From Mesocentrotus franciscanus (taxonomy: Eukaryota; Echinodermata; Echinoidea; Camarodonta; Strongylocentrotidae): a stretch of 64,000 nt of DNA. The stretch's first letter is position 1. Each line of letters opens with the position of its first letter. Positions 37,131 to 58,205 of this stretch are shown here, one piece after another. The notes beneath the pieces are model-generated. The model saw only the letters and a program-made list of their open reading frames with translations, ran no database searches and was not told the origin of the DNA. Where the stretch lies: contig CP137682.1 in NCBI GenBank assembly GCA_037976565.1, positions 29,136,199 through 29,200,198 of the forward strand, given 5' to 3'. The position numbers and the translations under genes were made by a program.

Positions 37131-38650
37131 TTGTACTAACTACATCCAGCCTAGCCCCCCCTCCATCCAGCCTAGCACCCCAATTGAGCCTTAGAAATAT
37201 CAACTCCATGCATCTATCTCTGATTTCATTTAAACTTGCACTAACTACATCAGTCTAGCACCCCTCCATCCAGCCTAGCACCCCTTACATTGAGCCTAGA
37301 AATATTAACTCCATCTATCTCTAGCATATGATTTCATTTAAACTTGCACTAACTACATCCAGCCTACACCCTCCATGAGAGAAAATACATTAATTAACTC
37401 CATCTATCTCGCATGATTTCATTTAAACTTGCACTAACTACATCAGCCTAGCACCCCTCCATCCAGCCTAGCACCCCCTCCATTGAGCCTTAGAAATATA
37501 CATTAATTAACTCCATCTATCTCCGAGCATGATTTCATTTAAACTTGCACTAACTACATCCAGCCTAGCACCCCCTCCATCCAGCCTAGCACCCCTTACA
37601 TTGAGCCTTAGAAATATACATTAATTAACTCCATCTATCTCCGAGCATGATTTCATTTAAACTTGCACTAACTACATCCAGCCTAGCACCCCTCCATCAG
37701 CCTAGCACCCTCCATTGAGCCTTAGAAATATACATTAATTAACTCCATCTATCTCCGAGCATGATTTCATTTAAACTTGCACTAACTACATCCAGCCTAG
37801 CACCCCTCCATCCAGCCTAGCACACCTCCATTAATTGAAGCCTTAGAAATATACATTAACTAACTCCATCTATCTCCGAGCATGATTTCATTTAAACTTG
37901 TATTAACTACATCCAGCCTAGCACCCCCTCCATTGAGCCTTAGTTAAATTAGTTAAACCCCTAACCCTCCCCATCCCCCATAGATCCGCCACTGGGATCT
38001 TTTGCAAACTGGAAGCAATAAGCATTACATGTAGGCGATGGAAAAAGTGCTTGCGAAACGGATAGAAACTTTGTGGGAGGCTCTTCGCGGCCACAGGGAT
38101 GACAGAAAATAATATGACAATGAAACCAGCAACTGTGGCAGGATTAATGGCGGGAAAATCTGCATGCTGAAAGAGCACTAAGAATAGGTATATCGGAAAT
38201 TAATTCAAGACTAAGTTATAAGTTATAAAGGAGATAAAATCTTTGGTATTAGTCATGTTCGACTTAAAATTGCATCCCCCTCCGCCCCTTACCCGGTAAA
38301 AAACACCTTCTTATAATATTATCCCCCTTTCTTTCTTTTCCCTTCTCATTATTCTCCTTTTCCCTTTTCTCTCCTCCGTCTTTCCCCCTTTCTTCTTTTT
38401 CCGCCTTTTCTCTCCTCTCTCTTCCCTTTCCCCCTCCTTTTTCTCCTCTCCTTTTCTTTCCTCCCTCTTTTCTTCTTCTTTCTCTCTTCCCTTTTTTTTT
38501 TCCTCTCCTTTTCTTTCCCCTCCTTTTCTTTTTCTTTTTTTTGGCCGGGGCACGTGCCTGTGCCCCCTGGATCCGCCACTGTATTATTATTATTATTATT
38601 ACATTTAAATTTGCACTAACTACATCCAGCCTAGCACCCTCTCCATTCAG
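37131..38650 (-). repeat. Reverse tandem array of the foldback element
   Basis: The same unit is inverted (CACTAACTACATCCAGCCTA, CTCCATCTATCTCCGAGCAT). Eight copies occupy 37131-37945 and one partial copy 38600-38650, with an insertion between. Confidence 0.9.
37945..38600. mobile_element. Insertion inside right foldback arm, with CAGTGGCGGATCC-type ends and CT tract
   Basis: The reverse array stops near 37945 and resumes at about 38600. Between lie GATCCGCCACTGGGATC (37984), a pyrimidine tract (38320-38542), and CCCCCTGGATCCGCCACTG ending at 38581, followed by an ATT run. The two GATCCGCCACTG ends point the same way, so this may be two partial elements rather than one. Confidence 0.6.
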
Positions 38651-38715
38651 CCTAGCACCCTCAAGCTAGGATCTGGAGTAGGCGTGGCGCGGACGAGCAA
38701 GTGCGATGACGTTCG

Positions 38716-38723
38716 TGACGTCA
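38716..38723. promoter_or_regulatory. Perfect CRE (TGACGTCA) in foldback terminus upstream of AGXT
   Basis: The consensus CREB/ATF palindrome lies about 190 bp before the AGXT ATG. Its mirror copy is at 34674-34681 in the left terminus. Regulatory activity is inferred only from position and motif. Confidence 0.4.
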
Positions 38724-38911
38724 TATAGTCATGTTTATTCATGAGGCCGCCAGCCTTTACCAGCCTAGCACCTTCGTACGCTACCGTTGTCTTGCAACCC
38801 TATTTTTATGTGTCGCAGGCTTACTTTGCATTTCATATGCTTTTAAGGGGCTAATCAAACCTTTCCCAACCACAGAAGTAGGCTTAACTTAATCATTTAG
38901 ACTCTGACAAG

Positions 38912-48989
<10,078 letters not shown>

Positions 48990-49278
48990 GCTTCCCTAAC
49001 CCACCTGAATAGAGGATGTTAGAGGGTTTTCACCACCAAAGACATGTACTTTCGACTCCCTACCCCCATTGAATCCAGAACAGAATTATAATTTAAAGTT
49101 TTATACCATCAGCAAACTATGTTTAGATAGCAATGAAGCAATTCCATTGAATCATGAGGTAAAAAGTTCAAACTATATTTTCTATAGAGCTAGATTGCAT
49201 TTTATTGCCATTTTTAATGTCCTATAATGATCATGTGCCCAACTGGATCAGAGGTATTCCTATATTTGTAGAACAAAA

Positions 49279-49284
49279 AATAAA
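49279..49284 (+). terminator. AGXT: Candidate AGXT polyadenylation signal AATAAA
   Basis: First AATAAA after the stop, about 290 bp downstream. Another lies near 50162 (GCTGAATAAAAAC). Which one is used cannot be told from sequence. Confidence 0.4.
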
Positions 49285-50377
49285 ATACATATCAACTGAT
49301 TTATGTAGTTATATTCAAAAGAAATATTTGTCAGATCAGAGTTTATAAATATATTTGATAATGATTTTATTGTGTTTGCACAAGATCCATGTGGAATTTT
49401 GTATAAATCACATTTCATAATTGTGCACAAGCACAAATATTTAGTTTGTTCATCAGTAGAAATTTATTTTCATCAATTGTTTTGGGTGATTTTTTCACCT
49501 GAAAGGTACTATTATTAATACTAATATAGATATACATGTATAAGCTTTCTACCTTTGTTCTTCTTCTTCTTCTGGTAATCTTCAAAGGGCTATGTAGCCT
49601 ATCACGAAGACGAACTGAAGATTACAAGTCGTGTGAGGAAGACAAATTATTTGTTAGTGGTATAAGGGCATTAATTGCTTCAGGAGTAGTCCTTGGAAGT
49701 TCTCTGGCCTGTCAGTCTGCACTTTTTGTTTTAAAATGTTGTATTCCTGACTGACTCCTTTCTCTTTCTCTGTAGCCAATTTTAATTTAGAGCTATATAG
49801 ATGGCTAGAATTATTCAGTGATTTTTATTTGGTGCTTTTTTAAAACAGAATACAGGTGGTTATTTCTTCTTGTACTTTGCAGTATAAAAAACATCAACAT
49901 CGTACATGTGTCAGGATTAAATACTTTCACAAAGTATTTTTTACAAGAAAGCAGAAAGGGCATTTTGATTTTATTCAAAATTGTAATGTACATTGAAGAT
50001 TTATTTTATTGCATTTGATGCATGTTGCTTGTTCTCTTTGTATTCTGTTTTTCTATCAGAAATCACATCCATGATTCAAACTCGTATATTTAAAGGTTAC
50101 CTCACTTACTAATTCCAAATGTTTTTTTTTCAGTGAGACATTATGTTGCTGTTTTGTGCTGAATAAAAACAATAATAAATCATAAGTAAATGCAATTTAA
50201 ATTTTTTTGGGGTTGCATATTTGCAAAGCTGTGTATGTGTGGAATATGTCAGTTTGGCTATATGTATTTACTTGAAAAATTGTAAACAATGAATTGCAAC
50301 ATAGAAATGTAAAACTGACACTTGTATTATTAATCCTGACCACAATCTTCCAAAATAAGTAGAGAGAGGTTGGAATC

Positions 50378-50512
50378 GAGAGAGAAAGAGAGAGAGAGAG
50401 AGAAACAGGCAGACATACATGAGAAGAGATGGGAAAGAGAGAGAGAGAGAGAGAGAAACAGACAGACAGACATACATGAGAAGAGATGGGAAAGAGAGAG
50501 AGAGAGATGGGG
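50378..50512. repeat. GA tract with three tandem ~60-bp units
   Basis: ACAGACATACATGAGAAGAG-type segments alternate with GAGAGA runs. Confidence 0.9.
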
Positions 50513-50634
50513 GAGGTTGGAGATGGTAAAAGTCTTTGATATACCAGAATAAATGAAAATTGACCAGACTTTATCTCTCCCTCCCTCTCTCTCCTCGGTG
50601 TTTAGTTTTAGTTCTCTTCTTTCTCCCCTCTTCC

Positions 50635-50810
50635 TCTCTTAGTATATCTACTGTGGTATAACAGCCCCTCCCCATCTCTCCCTCCCTCCCTCCCATCTCT
50701 CTATTGTTGCTATCCATTCACTCTCTTAGTATATCTACTGTGGTATAACACCCCCTCCCCCATCTCTCCCTCCCTCCCATCTCTCTATTGTTGCTATCCA
50801 TTCACTCTCG
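50635..50810. repeat. ~86-bp direct tandem duplication
   Basis: CTCTTAGTATATCTACTGTG to GCTATCCATTCACTCTC occurs twice back to back (from about 50635 and about 50724), differing by a few bases in the CCCTCC run. Confidence 0.92.
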
Positions 50811-52699
50811 CTCTTTTCTCCTTGTCACTATTTGTCGAGCGCGTATACAATCTAAAAAGCAAATAAGGAACAAAAAGCTTGGCATGTCATGACGTCATAA
50901 ACGGTCCATTATCCTAGCTAGCTCGGTTGATTGAGTCTTGCCAGCGACGGGAAACATTACATTGGAGAGTTTTTATGACGGTCTACTGATCATAGAAACG
51001 ACAGAGCAGAATAAATAGATGTACTGTCATCTCACAGCCAGGGGGTGAGGCACAGGGGCACATGCCCCCTTCGAAGATGTAACAAACATTCTCCTGGGCA
51101 AAATTTGAGGACTTTATTTTTTACTTGTCAGATATTCGCATATATTCGTACGACGTACGTATCCTCTGTCTGCCCTTGGCCAGGTTGCCAGGAGAAGGGA
51201 ATCGGTGAGGGGTGTCAAAGGGTTTATCTCCTCCCCCAAAAAAAAATATGTAATTAACGATTTCCAATGTAATTATTTTCATGAGCCGATTGGAATAGTT
51301 CTATTTTTGTTTAGATGCCTGGAATTAATTAAGTGACTGCTAGTGTCAGCTGCGCTAATAAAGAAAAGAACGCAACCAAATTAAAATGCGATAAAACGGA
51401 GACAGCTAGTCACGACTACATTTTCGCTTTATTGCAAAATCTAGTCCACCATCCTCGTTCCCTGCCCCCCCCCCCAATTAGTCGAGATGACTTCCCCATA
51501 TATAGTGTTCCACACCTATTTGCATCAACACGGATACCTGTAGATACACCCCTTTCATCTATATCAGTCTGGCCACGCCCCTGGCAGTTGTTAACGGTAT
51601 ACAATTCTACCAGTGAGAGGGTAATCAATGTTTTCCCTTTCTCCTCTGCACTGGACGACATTCAACATTGTTTCGGTAACAGGCGACAAACATTGAAGCT
51701 TTCTATTCAGGGTACCCGCACGCACACACACGGTATCAACCTTGTTTTCAATCGGATATAACTAATATACGTGACGATAATGATTCAACTACCATCCACA
51801 TATAATTTATGATTTGTAGTGGCGCCTGAAGAATTTGTTCGCCCTGTATATCACTGATTTGGCACCCGCCGCAAAAATTAAGATTTTATACAACTCAACA
51901 AGGAGATTGGTGAGTGTCTATTCATCTGTTTTTGCATGTAGTATCACTACTCTTTCGGTATTGATTTTCTTTCCATTAGACTGAGGCGAATAAATCTATT
52001 ATGTACGATCTTCCTTCTTTAATGAAAGAGTTTTGACGTGATAAATTGATACTGTCCGACACTCTTTAATAATTACATACGCGGTATTTTTTGTCTATTT
52101 TTATTTTTTATTTTATTTTTGTTGTCCACCCAAATTTCACGAGTAAAAGGATTTGCAGCAAAATACAGGCACTAATCTCTTATCGCTTCATTCCCATATT
52201 TGGGGAATATAATTTTTTTGGAACAAATTTCTTAATTATTGATCATGCCATTTACGAATTTGAAGATAGTGTAAGCTGAATTGAGACTTTGACGAACTTT
52301 ATTTCCAAACTTTACGCAATGCTTCTTCGGATAATGGGGCGAACTGTAATAGCTTTGTGATTTAAAAAAAAAAAAAAATCCTCTGTTACTTTTAATATAT
52401 ACATATGAAAGTCAACTAGATCAAGTTACCCCGTCTCCTTCCTCTAGAATCAACTCCCCTCGAAAGAATACTTATATTTTCTATAAAAAGAGTGTAATCC
52501 CGTTCGAATCCACCAACAACTACTTATTTAACAAAGGTTACGAAGGTGTCAGTTATACTGTAAGATAATCACTATCATTGTACAAGTTACGTCATTATTA
52601 TTTATGCTGGTAATTTTGAAGTAATATACACTGTTACCAATAATGTTGGAATAGTTTGTTCTTACTCTCTTCTTGAAATGATTGTAATAACATGGTTTA

Positions 52700-52745
52700 T
52701 TCGCGTATTGTATTGTATTGTATTTATTAAACTTCATTGATGTAC
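52700..52745 (-). repeat. Likely retroposon 3' tail, minus strand
   Basis: ATTGTATTGTATTGTATTTA is a tandem pentamer which, on the - strand, follows TTTAATAAATA. This is typical of a non-LTR 3' end. The body to the right (to about 53100) is non-coding and unassigned. Confidence 0.45.
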
Positions 52746-54289
52746 ATCAATAATCTGTTTATAGAATTAGAAATCATATAAATCAATTTACAATGCAATG
52801 TAACAAATCAATATTCTGTTTGTAAACATATATATCATATACATAATTAAAGTTCTGAGATGATATAAAGTTTATCTAACAAGAAAAATCATATTGTTAC
52901 AATCATTTCACACAAAAATAGGTAAGAAATTATTATTCCAACTTTATGGGCAACATGCAGTGTAGTTATTTGCAAAAGTCGGGTCGATGTCCCGATGACA
53001 TTACAGGTTTGAAGTTATATAGAATTTTATTTTCATTTTGAGAGTGTCATTGGCTGAAGAGTACTAAAATGTAGTTATGGGTGTTTCTGGCAAGGTGTGA
53101 ATATAATCTAGGCCAGACGTTAAGATGTGATAATGAAATGCATAATTGATTACAAGTTTGATAACACATTTTTTTAGAAAAAAAACCCCGCCAGTATATG
53201 ACTTCCATCAGAATTTGAAAATTATAAGATTGGAAATTACAAGTAAAACAAATATTTGGATAAAAATATTTATCGAACCATCAAACAAAAAACATCAAAA
53301 AATCTTGAAAGAATGAACGTATATATGTAATTGTTAAATTATCCATTCTGACTTGAAAATGTATGAAAAGAGGGAAGAGAAACTGAAATAATTTACAGCG
53401 TTATAAAAAGTAAGACTGTTAACGACATTTATTTATTTTTTTATTTTTATTTTTTTTATTTTTTTACTTCAGATGATATTTACGAATATATATTAGAGAA
53501 AATCCGTGACAAAGCTACATAGGGTACAGGGAGGGGAGGGGGCACGTTGACCCTACCATCGTGTGGTGGATAACAATATAAAGAAAGACAAAGCGAGAAA
53601 ATAGAGCAAATGAAAGGGAATAGGGAAAAGGATAAAAAAGAAGACAAGGTCACGTCACGCACTCTGCCCCTATCAGTAGCCTCATAAACTCGCATTTCAT
53701 TTTCTGAGTAAGACTGGTGCCCCCTCCCAATCGTTCCAGTACCCCTCCCCCTCCCCAGTGGGTGAACTCATGATAAGCTACTTCAGAAGATTAATACTGA
53801 AATCTTTGTGCGAGTATCAACTTTATATTTGATAATGAGAGTCTGACCTACACACTTATAGGTACTCTGTTTAATATGAACAAACACTCTGATCCCCTTT
53901 TTAAAAATATACTTCTTGCCGTATTATTACGTCCAAGAGAAAGCGGTCTTCAATCAATGAAGGCGGTCGATAATTCGTTGTGAGCAATATAAAAACCAGA
54001 CATTCTCTCAATTCATTGTGATCCTGTTTGTTTTGACAATGTATTGTGTTTGTTTCTTGAAGTCTAAACTTACTCTTTACATTGACGTCATAAACAAAAA
54101 ACAAAGTATTCACCACGAAGACATTTATAGCAGCGTAATGTTCATGCACCTGTTTGTTCTTGTTCTTTCGTTCTTGTTTTTCTTTTTCTCCTGTATGTGT
54201 GTGTTTTAGGGGTAGGCTTTCATATAAAGGAATCCCTCCTTTCTGCCTATCCCAAATGCTCTCATAAATTGCCATTGTAATTTGTTTTC

Positions 54290-54400
54290 GATATCCTGTT
54301 CTTTTTTTTATCTTTAAGTATCATTCCATTCTGTATTTCTATGTTTTTAATATTTTTATGAAGAGTGTTGAATAAACTTTGAATTGAATTGAATGCTGCA
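54290..54400 (+). repeat. Retroposon 3' end with GAATT tail
   Basis: GAAGAGTGTTGAATAAACTT then TGAATTGAATTGAAT: an AATAAA followed by a short tandem tail. Confidence 0.5.
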
Positions 54401-54419
54401 CACTTTTTCAACAATTAAA

Positions 54420-55075
54420 GCTTCTAAATGTTTATGATATAAATAATTTTAATATTGCTATATTTATGTTTATGTGTTCCAAGGGTTTATTGCCAAGGTC
54501 CATGTCATGTAAATTTATATTCAATTATGACATACATTCTCATGGAACCCGTAATGCTGGTAATTTTCATTTTCCTAAAGTCCGTACGAATGTTAAAAAA
54601 AATACAGTTTTTTTCAAAGGTCCAGTTTTATGGACAAATATCCCGTTTAATATGAAAAAATCTAATAAAATTAATATTTTTAAACGATTGTATAAATCCC
54701 ATCTTTTATCGTTGTACTCAATCTCAAATTAAATGACGTAAGGCTTTAGTAAATGCACTTTGTTATGTATTCCCCCTCCCCTTCCCTTCTCCTTTCCTTT
54801 GTTTTCTGTTGTATTGGGGTTCTGGTTTTCTCTGCCTTTTTTCCTTTTTTCTTTTCTCAATCAATACAGTGTATACCTTTTTAAGGGGTTGACGTTCATA
54901 AGGCTAGTTGCCCTTTTTGTTAACCCCACATTCCCATAAAATTTTGTTTGCTCCTTCCTTTTGTATTTTTCTTGTAATCGATCTTTTATCTGTATATCAT
55001 GTATATCATGTTTGTATGTTTCAATGTTTTTTTTATGGAGAAAATGAAATAAATGAATGGATTGAATGTTTTACT
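54420..55075 (+). pseudogene. Non-LTR retrotransposon 3' fragment
   Basis: 54466-54732 encodes HSHGTRNAGNFHFPKVRTNV, FFKGPVLWTNIPFNMKKS and FKRLYKSHLLSLY, the conserved C-terminal block of Jockey/CR1-type polyproteins. A 3' UTR follows, ending AAATAAATGAATGGATTGAA. Everything upstream of the C terminus is missing. Confidence 0.8.
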
Positions 55076-55082
55076 ACAAGGT

Positions 55083-55165
55083 ATTATAATAATAATATAA
55101 TAATATTGGGCTATTGTATAGCTTTCATGTCTGTCAGACTTGACACACCTGGCGCTCCTGATTAT
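55083..55165 (-). repeat. SINE 3' fragment
   Basis: ATAATATTGGGCTATTGTAT and TCAGACTTGACACACCTGGC match the left part of the SINE at 44512-44806. Confidence 0.8.
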
Positions 55166-57364
55166 TCGTCATACATAATGAGGTGGTTTGATTCTGTAGA
55201 ATAATTTTCCATATAAAATTTAAAAAACGTATTACCCCCATCCAAGCACTCGAGCCAAATCAATGCCAATATTTTGAAATCAAATAACATGAAGGTCAAT
55301 GCTGAAGATTGGACGCAATTAGGATTTTACAAAACAGGTCACTAAAATCATCAGCATGGTCAATTTGGGTAAAAGCTGCTCTTCAAAAGGCAATCTGATC
55401 AATTTTTACCCGTTCGAGTTTGAATGTATCGGACTTTCGGCGTAATGACTAATCGGTTCTCAATGCCCAATTAATTGCTTGGCAGCGAGGTGGGGAAGAC
55501 AGTTTTATACTTTTGGATACTCGGGTTCTCCCGTTTTCCCTCCTCTCTTTATATTTGTTCCAACCTATGTACTCTGTCCTGGTTTAAATATAAGTTTTGG
55601 ATATGATGTGGTATAAATGTCATTGTAAATTTCTCGAAGTCGGTAGGTCCATTAGTGGTACGCGTGGAATACATTTAAGCAGAATAAACATAGCCTATAG
55701 GCATCCATGCAAGCGAATGCGAATGCACCGAATGATAGAAAGTTAGATTTGCCCAGAACCACCCCCATACCCTATTACTTGGGGTGTCAATTCTTGCTGC
55801 CTCTAGGCTACACCAATGCTCAGTAGACCAAACTGAATAAATGAGGAGAAATGTGAAATGATAGATCCGTGGAATAAAGGACGTTTATAGGAGAATAAAG
55901 CCTCGGAAAGGGGAGGAAATGTTGCTTTGTCATGTCCAAAAAGGGAGGGCTTACATGATATTGGCAAAAAGTCGCTTATCGCCAGAATGAAATATAGATG
56001 ATAATATTCAACTCTAATTTGTAGTGGTCGATCCTCAAACGTAAGGCCAAATAAGCACTTTCCATGCTGTTATCAATCGTGGCAGATAAGACGTGATGTA
56101 TCGCCTGGTATCGCATCGCACATCCAATTTGACAATCCTCTTTATATCTAATCATTGAAATGGCCCTTGAATGAAATGCGCGTTAAAATGTATTTGAACC
56201 AAACTGATATTTCCCTGAACACGCTGGCTCTAAATAATGCATGTATTATAGAGATACATGCTACCCTAGCCTAACAAGCACGTAAAGAAGTATATAAATA
56301 AACGAACAAGCAAAGGGATGCCTTGGATAATGTGGAACTGCACCGGGGAACTGTATGGGGGTATATTACATTGATGTGGTGAAAGAGAAATCATAGTCTT
56401 GATATAATATGATAATCAAATGGGCTTTTGACATGACATCTTAGACCAACAAAAAAACAGTACCAAAAAAAAAACCGTCTTTGGGTCAGCCCATGATAAG
56501 TGACAAGGCACCAGTTTTACATAATTGGCCTATACCTGTAACAAAAAACAGCATTGAATTATTAGAACACAACATAGCTTATATCCATGATATCTATTGT
56601 GTTAAAAAGGCCCATTCGAGGTGACGTTCACCTTTCTATTCTAGTCCAACCCAGCGCCGGGCACCCGCTAATTAAACCCACTTTACTTTCGCTCTATATT
56701 TGCTGATGAGAATTTGGCGGATGAATAAAATAGCATTAACACCGTTACCATGGTTCCCGAATCAACGGGATGCTTAGATGGAAAGCTGTACAGAACAAAC
56801 ATCATTTGCAGCCAGCCGAGTTGAACATGAAAAGTTCACAAATCGGGAAGCGGACCAATTATTATAGATGTTTGAGTATGATATAGTTGGACTGTTAATG
56901 AAGCATCTAATGAACTTCCTCCAATCATTGCTTGTCATTACCACTGTTAGTGTTACCAGATTTGATTTCTCTTTGTATGCAATTTAAAGCTCAATTTTTG
57001 TAAAATTATTGATCTTGATCGAAAATTATAAAACGTAGGATTAGGAATTATAATACAGAAAGATGTTTGGAAAAGACATATTACATTATTATCTATTATC
57101 TATTTGTGTATTATATTTTCTATTGTATATATTGTTCATGTGCTCTATGTAATGCTGACAAAATGAATTTCCAAATGGACCAATAAAATTAATCTGGATC
57201 TGAATCTGAATAAAGGGATAATGAATTTTAATTTAAAAAAAAAAAAAAAAAAAATCGACAAAATCTTTTTTGGTATATGTCCGTTTGCGAGGAGGACCCT
57301 ATAGGCCTACAACCTATGTTTCCGGTTGACTTTAAATAAAGCATAGGGGGAAGAGCAAGAAAAA

Positions 57365-57500
57365 AACAGAGAGAGACAGAGAGGGGGGAGAAGGAGAGCG
57401 CGAAAGAGAATGAGGAAGAGAGAGAGGGAGAGAGAGAGAGAGAGAGAGAAGGTGGAGGGAGAGAGAGGAAGGGGTGGAAAGAGACAGAGAAAGGAAGGGA
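57365..57500. repeat. GA-rich tract
   Basis: GAGAGA runs and purine-rich sequence. A preceding poly-A (57234-57254) follows a retroposon-like tail CTGGATCTGAATCTGAATAA. Confidence 0.85.
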
Positions 57501-57876
57501 GATTTGATGGCATTTCTTGTACTTTGATAATATTAACATCGAATTTGCAAATTGCTCATTATACAGCATGGACTAAAAATCCTTTTGTTCCTTCATTTCC
57601 CAAGTACTCAACGACTATAGCAGATTTAATTAGAGAAGTGCTTAGATTAATATAAATTGTTCCGATGATGTAATTTGCATGGTGCTGTTAATTTAAACCT
57701 AATTCTGTTCGCGGAAAATGCCTTCGTCATGAGTAAAAGTGGGAGAATATTTCATCATCGATGAAAAGATGATTATGCAGATTTCATTCTCATTACCCAA
57801 CGTTTTATCTTCCTTACGTAAGCTGTGTACAGGGCGTACAAACGCGCATGTAATTGGCCTTAAATGAGCCCCTTCC

Positions 57877-57877
<1 letters not shown>

Positions 57878-57918
<41 letters not shown>

Positions 57919-57980
57919 TTCACTGTTCCCACTCGCCTCCTATCTCTGTCTCTGTCTGCCCCCACTCTTTCTCTTTCTCT
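57878..57980. repeat. (CT)n tract upstream of PLSCR
   Basis: About 18 CT units then CTCTGTCT-type pyrimidine sequence, 200 bp upstream of the PLSCR start. Confidence 0.9.
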
Positions 57981-58178
57981 GTCCAGAATCATTATGCTAA
58001 TATTTAACGTTTGAATACAGTATGCGAGATATAAGAAGCAGTAAATTTCAGTACCATAATAAACGTCGGAATAATTCATATGACTGTATTTATTATTTAT
58101 TCCAGATTTGTTGCTGTTTCCTCGTCTCATTGAAGTAGGAATTCTTCTTAACATCGTTAAGCTCTACAGAAGTTAAAG

Positions 58179-58205
58179 ATGTCGGTTCAGCCGAATTCAC
58201 TGCCG
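58179..58205 (+). CDS. PLSCR: PLSCR exon with start codon
   Basis: AAGATGTCG context, nine codons, donor GTAAGT at 58206. Short first coding exons are usual for this family. An alternative start is M1 of the next exon (ATGACGATG at 58818). Confidence 0.7.

Larger units (their letters stand above)
34606..38785. mobile_element. 4.2-kb foldback (TU/FB-like) transposon with tandem-repeat arms
   Basis: GTTGTCTTG is duplicated at 34597-34605 and 38786-38794, directly flanking the element. Left terminus GGTAGCGTACGAAGGTGCTA (34612) and the right terminus ending at 38785 are inverted copies. The ~150-bp outer domain (GCTGGCGGCCTCATGAATAA..., TGACGTCACGAACGTCATCG) is present at both ends. Inside, each arm is a head-to-tail array of a ~110-bp unit: eight forward and nine reverse, meeting at about 37130. 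It is interrupted by a non-LTR retrotransposon fragment (34918-36441) and a second insertion (37945-38600). No transposase frame is visible. Drosophila FB and sea-urchin TU elements, as I recall them, share this architecture. Confidence 0.88.
48990..58105. other. AGXT-PLSCR intergenic region
   Basis: No recognisable exon. Holds GA/CT tracts, a duplicated 86-bp block, a lone CRE at 50890-50897, retroelement tails and a SINE fragment. The frame at 51333-51761 (142 codons) has no recognisable motif. 55380-56850 is mostly unique sequence with no evident frame or repeat. Confidence 0.6.

Noticed and set aside
38311..38579. Lys/Glu/Arg-rich minus-strand frames
   Set aside because: They are translations of the pyrimidine tract inside the insertion in the foldback arm.
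34730..38650. Regularly spaced repeats resembling a CRISPR array
   Set aside because: The ~110-bp units are contiguous tandem repeats in opposed orientations with no spacers, inside a eukaryotic foldback transposon.
50890..50897. Lone CRE (TGACGTCA) in the AGXT-PLSCR interval as a promoter
   Set aside because: No gene start is recognisable nearby; an 8-bp match is expected by chance about once per 65 kb of sequence.
51333..51761. 142-codon + strand frame
   Set aside because: No recognisable domain, and a frame is also open on the opposite strand. Coding cannot be supported.
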